28,939 bases of DNA from an uncultured Oscillospiraceae bacterium (GTDB lineage: Bacteria; Bacillota; Clostridia; Oscillospirales; Oscillospiraceae): the NCBI GenBank assembly GCA_958426425.1, contig CATZYY010000015.1:1-28939 (forward strand), in the 5' to 3' direction. The stretch's first letter is position 1; each line of letters starts with the position of its first letter. The position numbers were made by a program, and so were the translations under genes. The notes under the pieces were generated by a model. That model was not told the DNA's origin. It saw only the letters and a program-made list of their open reading frames with translations, and did no database searches. Shown in pieces: positions 15,051-23,426 of this stretch.

Positions 15051-15971
15051 TCACACCCCCTTGTTCCGCTGATCGATGTACTTCTTCATCCAGGCCACGT
15101 CCTCCTGGGCGGAGGGTGCCGGACTGCGCTTGGCCGCGGGCCGGTCCCCGGCCCGGATCTCCTCCTCCGTGTGGAGGCCCGCCTCATGCCAGCGGCGGAG
15201 AATCCCGTTGCAGTAAGCCCACTTCAGCTCGTGGCACTTCAAAATGGTCTTGTCGCAGGCAATGGCCACGGCCTCCGGCGAAAAGCCCATCTCCTGCCAG
15301 GAGAGGAGATACTTCTCCTCCGACGGCACGGGAAGCCGGTCTCCCAGCCCCAGGGCCCGCATGTACTGGGGCAGCAGCTGCTGCCGCTGGGCGTATTTGC
15401 GTAAGTACTCCGCCGCGGCGGCCTGGGTGTCGATGCCCAGGCGGGCCCAGGCGTAGCCCTCCTTTTCAATCTGCTTCATACCAGGGCGGCGGCCCGGGCC
15501 GGACCGGCGCTGAACCCGCTCCATACAGTGGCAGACCAGTAAGTACACCACGTCCGCCGGAAGGCCCAGATAATCGGTGAGCCCCAGCAGCACCGCCACG
15601 TCCGGCGTGGTCAGCCGCTTGCCCAGCTTCCGCTCCACCTGGTCTGTCAGGGCCCGGAATTCGTCGCTGCGCTCCAAGTGTTCCGCCACGTCGGCGCGCT
15701 GGTAGTCAGGCTTTTCCTCCGCCGGCTCCGGAGGGGGCTCCGCCGCGGACACCAGACCCAGCTGCCGCAAAACCGCCTCCGCTGTCTCGATCCGGTCCCG
15801 GTCCCACCGCAGCTCGCCGGCCAGGGAACGGGGCGGCACGGCGCCCTGGCGCCGCAGCAGCGCCAGATATAAAAGGGCGGCGTCACCATCGCCCCGCTCC
15901 AAAAGCCGCTTTACCGCACCTCCGGAAAGGGTTACCCCTTCGTCTCCGGTTTCAATGAGACACCCGGCCAT
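15051..15971 (-). CDS. DnaD-domain replication initiation protein
   Basis: DnaD/DnaB-family proteins of Firmicutes bind DNA and help recruit the helicase loader at origins and stalled forks. The protein has 306 residues. An N-terminal winged-helix-like region (about 15-75) is followed by an acidic Pro/Glu linker (76-90). Two DnaD-like helical repeats follow at about 107-190 and 215-268; the second has the typical W-x3-G spacing and YCNGILRRWHEAG. A short C-terminal tail carries WMKKYID. The GTG or other starts were not needed: ATG 15971 has GGGAGGTG upstream. It is cotranscribed with the dnaC-like gene downstream. Whether it acts in replication restart, initiation or as a phage-derived copy is not decided, but no phage genes are nearby. 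Confidence 0.88.
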   Translation of the reverse strand: MAGCLIETGDEGVTLSGGAVKRLLERGDGDAALLYLALLRRQGAVPPRSLAGELRWDRDRIETAEAVLRQLGLVSAAEPPPEPAEEKPDYQRADVAEHLERSDEFRALTDQVERKLGKRLTTPDVAVLLGLTDYLGLPADVVYLLVCHCMERVQRRSGPGRRPGMKQIEKEGYAWARLGIDTQAAAAEYLRKYAQRQQLLPQYMRALGLGDRLPVPSEEKYLLSWQEMGFSPEAVAIACDKTILKCHELKWAYCNGILRRWHEAGLHTEEEIRAGDRPAAKRSPAPSAQEDVAWMKKYIDQRNKGV

Positions 15972-16003
15972 GGCCGCACCTCCCCTCGTCTCAGGTCTCC
16001 CCT

Positions 16004-16032
16004 ATTCTACACGAATTTACCCCGGAGAACAA
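16004..16032 (-). promoter_or_regulatory. Promoter of the dnaD-dnaC-like operon
   Basis: On the minus strand, TTGTTC (16027-16032), a 17-base spacer and TAGAAT (16004-16009), about 33 bases upstream of the dnaD-like start. Confidence 0.65.
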
Positions 16033-16128
16033 GTCCCGGTTTTCTCCCTCCACGGGCAGGGACACGCCTGACGGACTGTGAATTTTTTTCAAATTTCAGG
16101 GTTTTTTCTGGCGCATTTGCCCAGGGTA

Positions 16129-16137
16129 TGGTATACT
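16129..16137 (+). promoter_or_regulatory. Extended -10 promoter of zapA
   Basis: TATACT (16132-16137) with TG at 16129-16130 is an extended -10. The -35 is poor. The same TGGTATACTG block occurs in the promoter of the GNAT gene. Confidence 0.65.
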
Positions 16138-16160
16138 GTGTTCGATCTTATGACCATTGG

Positions 16161-16184
16161 CCGGGGCTCCTTTCCCAGCCCCGG
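16161..16184 (+). promoter_or_regulatory. GC hairpin in the zapA leader
   Basis: A perfect 8-bp stem (CCGGGGCT at 16161-16168 with AGCCCCGG at 16177-16184) lies in the zapA leader, about 27 bases before the AGAGGAGG ribosome-binding site. There is no T-run, so it is not a terminator. Function unknown. Confidence 0.5.
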
Positions 16185-16225
16185 GTTCCAGAGGGAAAAA
16201 ATCTTACAAAAGAGGAGGCCCTGTT

Positions 16226-16558
16226 ATGGCGAATCGGGTTGTCGTCAATATCTGCGGCGAGGAGTACACCTTCATTGCGGAGGAATCCGCCTCTTACATG
16301 CAGCGGGTGGGCGCCTATGTGGGCGACAAGATGCAGGAGGTCCTCAGCGGCACCAAGGTGGGCCGCACGGACGCCGCCGTTCTCACCGCCGCCAACATTG
16401 CCGACGAGCTGTTTAAGGCCCAGGCCGCGGCGGAGCAGCTGCGGGCCCAGATCAAGGGGTATATTGACGAGGCCTCCAAGGCCCAGAGCGAGGCCAGTGA
16501 GCTCAAGCGGGAGATCTTCCGCCTGCAGCAGCGGCTGGACCACCAGAACAAGGGATGA
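16226..16558 (+). CDS. zapA: Cell division protein ZapA
   Basis: ZapA binds FtsZ and promotes bundling of protofilaments in the division ring. The protein has 110 residues, normal for the family. The N-terminal ZapA domain (about 3-65) has the ICGEEYTF strand and the conserved region with DAAVLTAANIADEL; residues 66-108 form a helical coiled coil with heptad Leu/Ile spacing. ATG 16226 has AGAGGAGG eight bases upstream; longer in-frame starts lie in the promoter region. The stop codon overlaps the start of the U32 gene (ATGA), so translation is coupled. ZapA beside a U32 peptidase gene is a recurrent Clostridia arrangement. Confidence 0.93.
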   Translation: MANRVVVNICGEEYTFIAEESASYMQRVGAYVGDKMQEVLSGTKVGRTDAAVLTAANIADELFKAQAAAEQLRAQIKGYIDEASKAQSEASELKREIFRLQQRLDHQNKG

Positions 16559-18618
16559 GACCGGAGCTGCTCTCCCCCGCCGGCTCACCGGAGGCGCTGC
16601 GGGCCGCCGTTCAAAACGGGGCCGACGCGGTGTATCTGGGGTGGGGCGCCTTCAATGCCCGCCAGAGCGCCAAAAATTTCTCCGACCAGGAGTTTGCCGA
16701 CGCCCTGCTCTACTGTCATGAGCGGGGCGCCCGGGTCTTTTTGACCCTGAATACCCTGGTGACGGACCGGGAGCTGCCCCGGGCCCTGGAGACCGCCGCA
16801 ACCGCCGCCCGGCTGGGAGTGGACGCGGTTCTGGTCCAGGACTGGGGGCTTTTCACGCTGCTACGGCAGACCCTGCCGGACCTGCCTATCCACGCCAGCA
16901 CCCAGATGAGCGTCTTTACCTCCGGCGCCGCCTGTCTTCTCTCTGCCGACGGCTGTGAGCGGGTGGTGCTGGCCCGGGAGTGCTCCGCCCAGGATACCGC
17001 CGCCATCTGCCGCCGCTGCCCGGCAGAGGTGGAGATTTTTGCCCACGGGGCCCTTTGCATGTGCTACTCCGGCCAGTGTGAGATGAGCGCCCTGATCGGC
17101 GGCCGCTCCGGCAACCGGGGCCGCTGCGCCCAGCCCTGCCGCCTGCCCTACACGGCGGTGGGCGGTTTTGCGGGAAAGAAGGGCAATCCCTATCCTCTGA
17201 GCCTGAAGGACAACTGCATGGCCGCCTCCCTGGAGGAGGCGGAGAACATAGGCGTCCGCTGTTTGAAGCTGGAGGGCCGCATGAAGCGGGCGGAGTACGT
17301 GGCCGTGGTAACTGGGATTTACGACCGGCTGCTGCGGGAACACCGAGCCCCCACCGCCGCCGAGGCGGCGGAGCTGGAGGCGGCCTTTTCCCGCTCCGGC
17401 TTTACCGACGGCTATTGGCAGGGCCGTACAGGGAAGGATATGTTCGGCACCCGGCCCGCCGGCGCGGCGGACCCCAAGGACCTTTTTGACGCGGCCAAGG
17501 CCGCCTATGAAAAGGGTGATTTGCGGACTGTGGCTGTGGATTTTTCCTGCTCCGTTACCGCCGGTGTCCCCTGTACCCTGACGGCCTCGGACCGGCAGGG
17601 CCACCATGTCACCGTCACCGGCCCTGTGCCGGAGGCTGCCCGGACCCGCGCCCTCACCGGGGCGGAGCTGGAGGCCCGCCTGCGGAAAACCGGCGGCACC
17701 GCCTACCGCTGTGACACAGTGGTGACGCTGGTGGACGACGGATTGTCCCTTTCCGCCAGCGCCGTCAACGCCCTGCGCCGGGACGCTCTGGCGGCCCTGA
17801 CCGCCGCCCGCACCGCGCCCTCAAGCCGGCGCCAGCTGCCCCTGCCCCCGCCTCCGGCGGACACCTGCTCCGCTGCGGAGCCCCTTCTCACGGTGTCGGT
17901 TTTCCGCCGGGACCAGCTGACGGAGGAACTGCTCTCCCTGGGTCCCGCCCGGGTGTATGTACCTCTGGAGGTTTTGGCAGAGATGAACCGCCTCCCCACC
18001 GGAGAGGCGGAGTGGTGTGCCACGCTGCCCCGGGTGTGGCGGGACCGGGATGAGGACACGCTGCGCTCTTGGTTGAACCACGCCAAGGATTTGGGCGTCA
18101 CTGCCGCGCTGCTGGGCAACATCGGCCATCTGCCCCTGACGGAGGGGCTGGGGCTAACCCTGTACGGGGACTACGGCCTCAACGTGTTCAATAGCCGCTC
18201 CCTGGAATACCTGAAGGACAAAGGCCTTCAGGAGGCCTGCGTGTCGTTTGAGCTGCGGTTTTCCCAGATCCGGGACCTTGCCAAGTGCCTGCCCATAGAG
18301 ACCATTGTCTACGGCCGCCTGCCCCTGATGATTACGGAGCACGACCTCACCGCCGGCGGCGTCACGGCCCTGCGGGACCGGACCGGAGCGGAGTTCCCCC
18401 TGCTGACCGCCTTCGGCCGGCGGACTGAAATCCAGAACAGCCGCCCGCTGTGGCTGGCAGACCGAGGCGACTGGCGGAAACTGGGATTGTCTCACGCCCG
18501 CCTGCGCTTTACCACGGAAACGGCGGCAGAGTGCGTCCGGGTGTTCCGGGACTACCTGTCTGGAGCGGCTCCGGAGGGCGCCTTTACCCGGGGCCTGTAC
18601 GAGCGGGGCGTGGAGTGA
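16555..18618 (+). CDS. U32 peptidase-family protein (RlhA/TrhP-like RNA hydroxylation factor)
   Basis: U32 family proteins were first called collagenases, but characterised members (RlhA, TrhP) are needed for 5-hydroxylation of cytidine in 23S rRNA or uridine in tRNA using prephenate-dependent chemistry. This one has 687 residues. A TIM-barrel-like U32 domain covers about 1-280, with LLSPAGS and the N-G-A-D-A-V-Y-LG start. The cluster of Cys at 168, 175, 191 and 195 matches the iron-sulfur ligand region (C-Y-S-G-Q-C and RGRCAQPC). A DUF3656-type region (about 300-450) and a second barrel-like C-terminal part follow. The long form with the DUF3656 region suggests the RlhA-like branch. It shares the ATGA overlap with zapA. 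The exact RNA target is not decided. Confidence 0.9.
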   Translation: MRPELLSPAGSPEALRAAVQNGADAVYLGWGAFNARQSAKNFSDQEFADALLYCHERGARVFLTLNTLVTDRELPRALETAATAARLGVDAVLVQDWGLFTLLRQTLPDLPIHASTQMSVFTSGAACLLSADGCERVVLARECSAQDTAAICRRCPAEVEIFAHGALCMCYSGQCEMSALIGGRSGNRGRCAQPCRLPYTAVGGFAGKKGNPYPLSLKDNCMAASLEEAENIGVRCLKLEGRMKRAEYVAVVTGIYDRLLREHRAPTAAEAAELEAAFSRSGFTDGYWQGRTGKDMFGTRPAGAADPKDLFDAAKAAYEKGDLRTVAVDFSCSVTAGVPCTLTASDRQGHHVTVTGPVPEAARTRALTGAELEARLRKTGGTAYRCDTVVTLVDDGLSLSASAVNALRRDALAALTAARTAPSSRRQLPLPPPPADTCSAAEPLLTVSVFRRDQLTEELLSLGPARVYVPLEVLAEMNRLPTGEAEWCATLPRVWRDRDEDTLRSWLNHAKDLGVTAALLGNIGHLPLTEGLGLTLYGDYGLNVFNSRSLEYLKDKGLQEACVSFELRFSQIRDLAKCLPIETIVYGRLPLMITEHDLTAGGVTALRDRTGAEFPLLTAFGRRTEIQNSRPLWLADRGDWRKLGLSHARLRFTTETAAECVRVFRDYLSGAAPEGAFTRGLYERGVE

Positions 18619-18669
18619 ACCCGAAAAAGCGGCTTTAATTCACTCCTATTTGTAATATTTAGATTGTAT

Positions 18670-18675
18670 TATACT
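18670..18675 (+). promoter_or_regulatory. Possible -10 element of the dut-maf-mre transcript
   Basis: TATACT lies in a locally AT-rich gap (18619-18701), 26 bases before the dut start. No convincing -35 at 17 bases (TATTTG only). Confidence 0.4.
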
Positions 18676-18701
18676 GATCGTATTGATATTTGGAGTTTCA
18701 T

Positions 18702-19133
18702 ATGGAAGAAATTAAGGTAAAATACTTTGTGGACGGTCTGGACGAGCTGTGCTATGTGGACGGCAAATCCGACTGGATTGACCTGCGGGCAGCGGAGGAC
18801 GTGACCATGAAGGCCGGGGAATTCCGGCTGATTCCTCTGGGGGTGGCCATCGCATTGCCGGAGGGCTATGAGGCCCACATCGTTCCCCGCAGCTCCACGT
18901 TTAAAAATTACGGGATTTTGCAGACCAACTCTATGGGCGTGGTGGACTACACCTACCGGGGGGACGGAGATCAGTGGAAGATGCCCGCCTACGCCACCCG
19001 GGACGTGACCATTGAGAAAAACGCCCGGATCTGCCAGTTCCGCATTGTGAAAAATCAGCCGGCACTGCGCTTTGTCCGGGTGGACCACCTGGAGGGGCCG
19101 GACCGGGGCGGCTTCGGCTCCACGGGAAAGTGA
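18702..19133 (+). CDS. dut: dUTP diphosphatase
   Basis: This enzyme hydrolyses dUTP to dUMP and pyrophosphate, keeping uracil out of DNA and supplying the dTMP pathway. The protein has 143 residues and is a trimeric-type dUTPase. Motif 1 is DLRA (27-30), motif 2 PRSS (62-65), and motif 3 GVVDYTYRG (79-87), holding the catalytic Asp and base-recognising Tyr. Motif 4 lies near RICQF, and motif 5 RGGFGSTGK (135-143) forms the C-terminal flap. All catalytic elements are intact. ATG 18702 has GGAG upstream; another in-frame ATG at 18690 lacks spacing for it. The gene is followed after eight bases by maf, another nucleotide-pool sanitising enzyme. Confidence 0.93.
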   Translation: MEEIKVKYFVDGLDELCYVDGKSDWIDLRAAEDVTMKAGEFRLIPLGVAIALPEGYEAHIVPRSSTFKNYGILQTNSMGVVDYTYRGDGDQWKMPAYATRDVTIEKNARICQFRIVKNQPALRFVRVDHLEGPDRGGFGSTGK

Positions 19134-19141
19134 GGCGCTTT

Positions 19142-19714
19142 ATGGCAAAGATCGTACTGGCCTCCGGCTCTCCCCGGCGGCAGGAGCTGCTGCGGCGCAT
19201 TGGTCTGACGGAGTTTGAAATCCGGGTGCCGGAGGTGGAGGAGACCTTTCCAGAGGGCCTGTCTCCCCAGGCCACGGTGGAGTATATCTCCCGGGAAAAG
19301 GCCGACGCGGTATCCGCGGGGGCAGATGAAATTGTCATCACCGCCGACACCATGGTGTTTCTGGACGGGAGGAAGCTGGGCAAGCCCGCCGACGAGGCGG
19401 AGGCCCTTGCCATGCTGACAGCCCTCCAGGGCCGGCATCATACGGTCTGCACCGGCGTCACCGTCCGGCAGGGAGACCGCATAGAGACGGAGAGTGAGAC
19501 CACGGAGGTCTATTTCCGCCCCGTCTCCCGGGAGGAAATTCTATCCTACATTGCCACCGGCGAGCCCATGGACAAGGCCGGCGCCTACGGCATTCAGGAA
19601 AAGGGCGCCCTGCTGGTAGAGCGGATCAATGGCGACTACTTCAATGTGATGGGCCTGCCGGTGCTGCGGCTGAGCCGGATGCTGGGCCGCTTCGGGGTGC
19701 GCTTTTTGGCCTGA
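19142..19714 (+). CDS. maf: Maf family nucleotide pyrophosphatase
   Basis: Maf proteins hydrolyse dTTP/UTP or modified nucleotides to monophosphates, and overproduction in Bacillus affects septation. The protein has 190 residues. It starts with the signature LASGSPRR and has ITADTMVFL carrying the catalytic Asp, the KLGKP segment, and the substrate loop GEPMDKAGAYGIQ, typical of the YhdE-type (dTTP/UTP) subgroup. ATG 19142 matches the usual N-terminus; a GTG at 19130 overlapping the dut stop would add four residues and cannot be excluded, since the ribosome-binding site is weak. maf next to mreC is the classic Firmicute order, except that radC and mreB are missing here. Confidence 0.93.
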   Translation: MAKIVLASGSPRRQELLRRIGLTEFEIRVPEVEETFPEGLSPQATVEYISREKADAVSAGADEIVITADTMVFLDGRKLGKPADEAEALAMLTALQGRHHTVCTGVTVRQGDRIETESETTEVYFRPVSREEILSYIATGEPMDKAGAYGIQEKGALLVERINGDYFNVMGLPVLRLSRMLGRFGVRFLA

Positions 19715-19741
19715 TTATTCAGCGGTTGGGAGGGGTCCCTT

Positions 19742-20587
19742 TTGAAAAATTTCTTGAAAGAGCACGGACTGTGGGTCCTCTTTGCCGCGGCGGTCATTGC
19801 CGTGGCTCTGGCCTGTATGTCCTTTTTCTCCGCCAATTCGGCGCCGCTGACCAATCTGGCAGGGATCATCACCTCCCCCTTTCAGGCCGCCTATACGGCG
19901 GTGGCCGACTGGATCAGCGACAAGCAGAAGTACTATGAGGATTACACCGCTCTGGAGGAGGAAAACGCGGCGCTGAAGCAGCAGATTGCGGAAATGGAGG
20001 AATCCGTCCGCCGGTCTGAACGACTGGAGGAGGAAAACGCAAACTACCGGAACCTGCTGAATCTGCAGCAGGCCCACCGGGATCTGACCAGCGACATGGA
20101 ATCCGCCTATGTGATCGAACACGAGGTCACCAACTGGACCTCCTCCCTGACGTTAAACAAGGGTACCTCCAGCGGCGTGGAAGTGGGTGACTGCGTGATG
20201 GATTCCACCGGCGCCCTGGTGGGGCTGGTGGATAAGGCCGGGTACAACTGGTGCAAGGTGCTGACCATCGTGGACACGGACACCTCCATCGGCGCCCAGG
20301 TCTTCCGTACCAAGGACCTGGGTGTGGCGGAGGGCGACTTTGCCCTGATGCGGCAGGGCCGGCTGCGGCTGGGCTATTTGCCCGCCGACTGCCAACTGCT
20401 GGCCGGCGACCTGGTGGAGACCTCGGGCCTGGGCGAGTACCTGCCCTCTGGCCTGGTGATCGGCACTGTGGAAGAGGTCAAAGTGGATGACTCCGGGGCC
20501 ACCTCCTACGCGGTGCTGGTGCCCAAGGTGGATTTTGACAGCTTAAACCAGGTATTTATTATCAAATCCTTCGACATCGTGCCCTGA
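19742..20587 (+). CDS. mreC: Rod shape-determining protein MreC
   Basis: MreC is an elongasome component that links the MreB filament and the wall synthases outside the membrane. The protein has 281 residues. One N-terminal membrane segment (9-30) is followed by an extracellular coiled coil (about 62-112, with repeated Glu-Glu-Asn-Ala) and the MreC beta-domain from about 120 to the end, with the typical segments around NKGTSSGV, VGLVDKAG and ETSGLGEYLPSGLVIG. The start is TTG 19742 with GGGAGGGG upstream. The gene starts 27 bases after maf and precedes mreD, so one transcript is likely. mreB itself is not in this cluster. Confidence 0.95.
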   Translation: MKNFLKEHGLWVLFAAAVIAVALACMSFFSANSAPLTNLAGIITSPFQAAYTAVADWISDKQKYYEDYTALEEENAALKQQIAEMEESVRRSERLEEENANYRNLLNLQQAHRDLTSDMESAYVIEHEVTNWTSSLTLNKGTSSGVEVGDCVMDSTGALVGLVDKAGYNWCKVLTIVDTDTSIGAQVFRTKDLGVAEGDFALMRQGRLRLGYLPADCQLLAGDLVETSGLGEYLPSGLVIGTVEEVKVDDSGATSYAVLVPKVDFDSLNQVFIIKSFDIVP

Positions 20588-20621
20588 CAGCCGATGCCGT
20601 CCCCAGGAAGGAGGTCCCGCC

Positions 20622-21134
20622 GTGCTGGCCAGAAATGAGAGTATTTTCAAATGGTCCCTGTATGCCGGGGCCGCCATAGTCCTGCTGATTTTGCAGGGCT
20701 CCCTGCTGCAGAGAATCACCGTCTGGGGCGTCATCCCCTTTCTGTACCCGGTTGTGGCGGCGGTGCTGGGCAACTATGAAAATCCCGTTTCCAGCACCAT
20801 CTTCGGCCTGAGTCTGGGCGTGGTGTGCGACCTGCTGCTGCCGGGAACCATCCCTTGCCTGTACACGCTGGTATTTCCTCTGGCGGGGCTGGCCGGCTCT
20901 CTGATTGCCAAGGGATTGCTGCGGGCAGGTTTTCTCTGCGCCCTGGCATCCTCTGCCGCAGCCTTTTTATTGACGGATTTTTTTCAATGCCTGCTGCTGT
21001 GGGCCATGGGCAAACCTGCCTGGGGAGCGGGGCTGGGCGTTATGGTCCGGGAGTTTTTGGTAACCGCCCCCTTTTTGCTGCTGACGGTACCGCTGTTCGC
21101 GGCGGTCCACCGCCGGGTCCATCTGTACGACTAA
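20622..21134 (+). CDS. mreD: Rod shape-determining protein MreD
   Basis: MreD is a membrane component of the elongasome that partners MreC and PBP2. The protein has 170 residues and five hydrophobic segments spread from about residue 12 to 162, with the family's short loops, including GLSLGVVCDLLLPG, typical of MreD. The start is GTG 20622 with a strong AAGGAGG upstream. It lies 34 bases after mreC and 27 bases before the PBP2 gene. Sequence conservation in this family is low, so the call rests on topology, the G-L-x-x-G-x-x-x-D-L-L pattern and position between mreC and PBP2. Confidence 0.92.
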   Translation: MLARNESIFKWSLYAGAAIVLLILQGSLLQRITVWGVIPFLYPVVAAVLGNYENPVSSTIFGLSLGVVCDLLLPGTIPCLYTLVFPLAGLAGSLIAKGLLRAGFLCALASSAAAFLLTDFFQCLLLWAMGKPAWGAGLGVMVREFLVTAPFLLLTVPLFAAVHRRVHLYD

Positions 21135-21161
21135 TCTTTTCCCATTGACAAAGGAGTTCCC

Positions 21162-23411
21162 ATGGAACAAAAAGAATTCCCCCATCTGCGGCTATATGTG
21201 CTGGGCGGCATTGTGCTGTTGGTCCTTTTTATCTACCTGGGCGTTCTCTATGACACCCAGATCAACGACCACGAGGACTATCTGGCCCAGTCCATCCGTA
21301 CCATTACCCAACCGGAGACCGTGGAGGGCTCCCGGGGCATCGTTACAGATTGCAACGGGCAGGTACTGGTATCCAACCGCTCCACATACAGCCTCACCTT
21401 TTCCTCCTCCCTGCTGAAGGAAGGCGAAGACATGAACCAGGCCGTTTTGCGCCTGACGGAGCTGTGCCAAGACCGGGGCGTGGACTGGGTGGACAATCTG
21501 CCTGTGTCCTCAACTGCCCCCTTCTCCTACACTTTGGACAACCTGGATTCCATTCAACAGGGCCGGTTTCTTACGTATCTTCTCAGCCTGGACGCGGTGA
21601 CGGAGCCCCTGGGCACCTATCTGCTGACCCATCCGGCCCTGTTGGAAGAAGAGGAAGATGACGGGACTGTTACCAACCCCGCCGAGGCCATCCTCTCCGA
21701 CGCAACCCTGACCGATCAGCAGAAGGCGGCCCAACTGCCGGAGTTGCTGCCCTCCGCCGCCCTGACGGAGCAGCTGCTGGAGGATATCGGCATTTCCGCC
21801 CACACCCTGATAGAGCTGATGCGGGAGGATTTCGACCTGCCGGTTACCTTCTCCCTGAATCAGGCCCGGATGGTGCTGGGCGTCCGGTATGAGCTGGAGC
21901 TTCGGTCCCTGATGCCTAAAATTCCATCCTACGTGATGAGCGAAGACGTGGACACCGCCTTCGTCTCCCTGCTCAGCGACGGCAATTTCTCCGGCGCCAA
22001 GGTCAGCTCCTCCAGCGTTCGGGAGTATCAGACCTCCTACGCCGCCCATATTCTAGGATATACCGCCGGCATTCAGTCTGATGACGACATGGAGGCCCTG
22101 ACGGCGCAGGGATATAATCTGGATGACAAAATCGGCCGCTCCGGCGTGGAGGCTGCCTTCGAGGACTATCTCCGCGGCCGGGACGGTGTCCGCATCGTCT
22201 CCACCAACTCCGACGGCAAGGTTACAGGCGAGTATTACCAAAAGGCTCCAGAGCCCGGCAACACGGTGGAGCTGACCATCGACCTGGATTTTCAGACGGC
22301 GGTGGAAGACGCCCTAGCCAAGACTGTGGAGCGTATGAACGCTGACGACGCCCGCCAGGGCAAAGAGGTCATTCGGGGCGCAGGTGTAGCGGTATTAGAT
22401 GTGGACAACGCCGCCGTGCTGGCCCTGGCCTCCTATCCTACCTACGACCTGTCTACCTATCTTCAGGACGCAACGAAGCTGAACCAGGACCCCACCGCCC
22501 CTCTGTATAATCGGGCTACCCAGGGCCGGTACGCCCCTGGCTCCACCTTCAAGCCCCTGATGGCGGTGGCCGCCCTGGAGGAGGGCGCCGTCACCTTGAC
22601 GGAGACCATCCGGGATACCGGCATCTGGTATTACCCGGAGACAGTGGCCGGTACTGGCTCCTGGTCCTGGAAGTGCTGGAACCGGGCAGGCCACGGCCTG
22701 GTAAACGTGGTGGAGGCCATTAAAGTCTCCTGCAACGTCTTCTTCTATGAGATGGCCTACCGGCTTGGCATTGAGACCATGAATGAGTATGCCCTGGCCT
22801 TCGGCCTGGGGGAGAGCACCGGCATCGAAATCGGCGACAGCCCCGGCATCCTGGCCGGCCCTGCTGAGCGGGAGGCCAAAGGAGAGGCCTGGTACGGCGG
22901 CGATACCATTACCGCCGGTATCGGCCAGTCCGACAACCTGTTTACCCCCCTCCAGCTGGCCAACTACATTGCCACGCTGGTCAACGGGGGCAATCACTAC
23001 GAGGTACACCTGCTCAAAGCCGTCAAATCCTACGACAATTCCCAGGTACTGGCGGTGGGCGGCGGTGAACCTCTCAACACCATCCACATCAGCGACAGTA
23101 CCCTTTCCGCGGTGAAGGAGGGTATGCACGAGCTGACCACCACCGGCTCCCTGGCCGGGTATTTTAAGTCCTGCGTGGTGGACGCCGGTGCCAAGACCGG
23201 CACCGCCCAGATCTCCGCCGACACCACCAACAACGGCGTGTTCGTGTGCTTCGCCCCCTACGACGACCCGGAGATCGCCCTGGCCATGGTCATCGAGAAG
23301 GGCGGCTCCGGCTCCGCCCTGGCCTCCACCGCCGTGGAAATTCTCAATGCCTACTTCTCCGCCGACGAGATCGGCACCGCCGTCATCGGCGAACATCAAC
23401 TGCTGCAGTAA
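21162..23411 (+). CDS. mrdA: Class B penicillin-binding protein 2 (elongasome transpeptidase)
   Basis: PBP2 cross-links peptidoglycan during side-wall growth, working with MreCD and a SEDS glycosyltransferase. The protein has 749 residues. A single N-terminal membrane anchor (about 11-31) is followed by the dimerisation/pedestal domain to about residue 370, including RGIVTD and the conserved R-S-G-V-E region (IGRSGVEAAFEDYLRG). The transpeptidase domain has STFK with the catalytic Ser at S461, SCN (523-525) and KTG (678-680), all intact. It is somewhat longer than the Bacillus enzymes because of an acidic insertion (about 160-200). ATG 21162 has AAAGGAG upstream. The mreC-mreD-PBP2 order is the standard elongasome operon. 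Confidence 0.96.
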   Translation: MEQKEFPHLRLYVLGGIVLLVLFIYLGVLYDTQINDHEDYLAQSIRTITQPETVEGSRGIVTDCNGQVLVSNRSTYSLTFSSSLLKEGEDMNQAVLRLTELCQDRGVDWVDNLPVSSTAPFSYTLDNLDSIQQGRFLTYLLSLDAVTEPLGTYLLTHPALLEEEEDDGTVTNPAEAILSDATLTDQQKAAQLPELLPSAALTEQLLEDIGISAHTLIELMREDFDLPVTFSLNQARMVLGVRYELELRSLMPKIPSYVMSEDVDTAFVSLLSDGNFSGAKVSSSSVREYQTSYAAHILGYTAGIQSDDDMEALTAQGYNLDDKIGRSGVEAAFEDYLRGRDGVRIVSTNSDGKVTGEYYQKAPEPGNTVELTIDLDFQTAVEDALAKTVERMNADDARQGKEVIRGAGVAVLDVDNAAVLALASYPTYDLSTYLQDATKLNQDPTAPLYNRATQGRYAPGSTFKPLMAVAALEEGAVTLTETIRDTGIWYYPETVAGTGSWSWKCWNRAGHGLVNVVEAIKVSCNVFFYEMAYRLGIETMNEYALAFGLGESTGIEIGDSPGILAGPAEREAKGEAWYGGDTITAGIGQSDNLFTPLQLANYIATLVNGGNHYEVHLLKAVKSYDNSQVLAVGGGEPLNTIHISDSTLSAVKEGMHELTTTGSLAGYFKSCVVDAGAKTGTAQISADTTNNGVFVCFAPYDDPEIALAMVIEKGGSGSALASTAVEILNAYFSADEIGTAVIGEHQLLQ

Positions 23412-23426
23412 GGAGGATCGCCTCGT

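Noticed and set aside
14375..15580. 401-codon plus-strand frame opposite the dnaD-dnaC-like genes
   Set aside because: Antisense to two genes with clear conserved motifs; its translation is Pro/Gly/Arg/Ala-rich low complexity.
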